64,000 bases of DNA, taken from positions 3,352,154 to 3,416,153 of the forward strand of contig CALNXK010000041.1 in NCBI GenBank assembly GCA_942486035.1, written 5' to 3'. A model generated the notes under the pieces. It saw only the letters and a list, made by a program, of their open reading frames with translations, was not told where the DNA came from and did not search any database. Positions within the stretch are counted from its first letter, which is position 1; each line of letters starts with the position of its first letter. Positions 62,109 through 64,000 of this stretch are shown here, one piece after another. The stretch comes from Porites lobata (taxonomy: Eukaryota > Cnidaria > Anthozoa > Scleractinia > Poritidae). Both the position numbers and the translations under genes were made by a program.

Positions 62109-62173
62109 CCGGTTAGCTCAATTGAATAAGCGCCTGGTCTGCTGAGCGGGAAGTCGATGGTTCAAACCCCGAC
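62109..62173 (+). mobile_element. tRNA-like SINE head
   Basis: A box GGTTAGCTCAATTGAATAAGC and B box GGTTCAAACCCCG are present; the anticodon stem does not pair cleanly. Probably a SINE head, possibly a tRNA pseudogene. Confidence 0.45.
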
Positions 62174-62279
62174 AACCTTTCATAGGGTGGAATGGTAATG
62201 AAGGGGTTGATATCAATGGGGACGTTAGTCCTGTTTCACCTCCTTTCACCGTGTTGAGTCACCGTGGCAAATTCAACAA

Positions 62280-62630
62280 AGCAATAGAGATATATGTTTT
62301 TGACTGCTCCCAACTTGTCGGCTGTAAGGCAAGACATATCGCTGTAGATGTCGACACTCTGCTGTTTCCGCCAGAGTTCATAGTCCTCGGAGTTGAGGGT
62401 CTGAAGGTGTTGACTCGGATGGTATTTTTAAACATGTTTGAAAGGCTTCTTCGTGCTCTTCAGAAACGACGATGGTGATATGATGTCAACGGCGATACCT
62501 GTAACATTAGCTATGTTCCTGTAAATTTTATCCAATTTTCGTTGGAAGATATCTTGGGACACACTATGCCGAACTGTGAACTTTTGAATCTGTATCGATC
62601 AAACGGGGCATTGAGAGTACACAACATGCT
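62280..62630 (-). pseudogene. Ty3/gypsy reverse transcriptase fragment
   Basis: The minus strand, across frameshifts, gives TLNAPFDRYRFKS, SVSQDIFQRKLDKIYRNIAN, VTGIAVDII, EEHEEAFQTCLKIPS and DKLGAVKNI in the order found in Ty3/gypsy polymerases. The catalytic site reads AVDI where ADDI is usual. No LTRs were recognised on either side. A dead fragment of about 350 bases. Confidence 0.6.
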
Positions 62631-63774
62631 GGATTCACCGAGTCATACTCTACGAGCCAGTAGCTGATTATCGTCCCTTTTCTATAAAAAAGGGGAAGGA
62701 TTTCCTTAATACTACTGCTGGTCATGCTCTCACCGAATGTTCTTATTTAAATCCTTGGCTTCTAGACACAGCCTGGCCTTCTTCCTTCAATCTAATGAAT
62801 GTTTCTTTGACATATTGCAGACCATCGAGTTGACCCAATTGTCGGGCTCTACCGCCAGTCTGTGATGATGTCGTCTACGGTGATCATCTTATACAATTCG
62901 GCTCTATACAAATGTAGACTGGTGCTAGGAGCGGTGAGTGAACGACTGGCTTAAGGTTTTCTATAAGCTGGATTTAATATTTCTCGCCTGGAAATCTGCG
63001 ATCCTTATATCTATCTAATCACAGTGTAGATTTTGAAAGGCTCGTCATCAGAGCACCTTGTTGTCATAGTATTACATTTACCCAGTTCTCTTGGCCATTA
63101 TTGTGAAAGTAAAAATGAAACGGAAAAGCCAACGCGCAGTTCGCGGATATTTCCAGTGTTTCTTGGTGTTGCCGAAACTATTAGAGGATATTTCTTTTTT
63201 TTTTCGCGTTAATTCACGGTTTTAAGTTAACTACTGAACAACCCCAAGACTCTCACAATAGGCAGTACAATTTCTACCGCCAAAAACATTTGAAAAGAAT
63301 TCCCAACACCTTTCCTTTATTTGCTTGGAGTATATCGTTCAAGGTCGAATTTTTTCAGTAGATATGATAGATATTTCACTTCACGAAATCTCGACGCCAA
63401 ATAAGCTCTCGCCACTTTATACTGCAAAATCATGAGAAACGGACGGAAGAGGAGATTTGAATCTTGCGTTTTCGTTACAACATCCCCTCGGCAAACTACA
63501 ATGTATAAGTAACCAAAACAGAGATAATTGAAGGCTGTTATACAGAAAAAGAGGCTGTGAGGTGGAACAAAGAAGTAGAAAATTACGCTTTGCACTTAAC
63601 TGTAAATATAGACAAAAATATACAAAACAAATATATTAACAAATTCTGATTTTACTTGGAAGAATAATTTCCCAGAGTCTTCAACTTTACAGGAGCAATA
63701 AATATTAATGAAATATTGTTCTTAAAATATGAACCTTATCTTTGGAAATTTAAGTACGTCAAATCCAACAGGAT
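62631..63774. other. AT-rich region without recognised genes
   Basis: No domain, RNA gene or repeat was recognised. The open stretch 63,595-63,317 (minus, 92 codons) has no recognisable features. Confidence 0.4.
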
Positions 63775-63965
63775 GCATTGTGGCCGAGCATTTGGAGCGC
63801 TGGACTAGCTTATTATAAGAAGGCCACGCGATCAAGTTCCTCAGATCACCAGCTGGATTTGTTTTACATTAGTCCCGAGTTCAACAAGCTTAAATCCTCG
63901 ACTACTCTTAATTAGTTTGCCTTCGGAAAGTTGTTCGAAAGTATGTTTTGATTTTGACCGATTTT
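63775..63965 (+). mobile_element. tRNA-derived SINE (same family as 49,769)
   Basis: TTGTGGCCGAGCATTTGGAGCG resembles the head at 49,769. The body words CTGGATTTGTTTTACATTAG, GTCCCGAGTTCAAC and TGCCTTCGG match that element's body. Diverged copy, B box weak. Confidence 0.5.
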
Positions 63966-64000
63966 CTAGCAAACTAGCCTTTATGTTAAAAATATTGCCC

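Larger units (their letters stand above)
61241..62279. other. Repeat-rich region without recognised genes
   Basis: Contains two tRNA-derived SINE heads, listed separately. No coding domain was recognised between them. Confidence 0.4.

Noticed and set aside
1..64000. CRISPR arrays, bacterial operons, riboswitches or rRNA
   Set aside because: No regularly spaced repeats with unique spacers, no operon-like gene packing and no rRNA words were seen; the window is eukaryotic.

Overview
The window reads as nuclear DNA of an animal, most likely an anthozoan cnidarian such as a coral or sea anemone. Genes are split into short exons by GT-AG introns, the base composition is AT-rich, and transposon debris is dense: CR1-like LINEs carrying 2A-like motifs, tRNA-derived SINEs, foldback elements and MITEs. 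The lineage is inferred from gene and repeat style; no species is claimed. All exon models were built by eye from splice sites, reading phase and domain homology.

Positions 1-47,003 are a head-to-tail tandem array of a unit of about 17.2-17.5 kb: unit 1 (1-17,502), unit 2 (17,503-34,651) and unit 3 (34,652-47,003, partial). Each unit carries one copy of a minus-strand gene. Gene A (46,268 to 28,365) is intact over 19 exons and predicts 948 residues with the order PX-SH3-PX-SH3-SH3-SH3. Gene B (25,692 to 10,401) is the same except for one extra base in its second PX domain. Gene C (from 7,749) runs off the left edge after exon 8. The domains resemble the p47phox/NOXO1/Tks organiser family of NADPH oxidases, and the last four-domain part (PX, two closely spaced SH3s, then a basic Arg/Ser/Pro stretch) has the p47phox layout. 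Units 1 and 2 are close to each other; unit 3 is more diverged and has gained a 3.4-kb LINE and three MITEs in introns.

From 47,004 to 50,151 no gene was found. From 56,213 down to 50,152 on the minus strand lies a decayed gene for an extracellular-type protein: a PAN/apple exon, two EGF exons and a terminal PHR-like exon. Two single-base frameshifts and a 2.8-kb foldback transposon, inserted inside the second EGF exon with a perfect 8-bp target duplication, break it.

From 56,214 to the end the sequence is mostly transposon debris: a piggyBac-like MITE, a perfect 44-bp palindrome, a CR1-like LINE with an intact DLELNPGP 2A motif that is split by a second LINE on the other strand, a Ty3/gypsy reverse transcriptase fragment and several tRNA-derived SINEs. 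No intact gene was recognised there.
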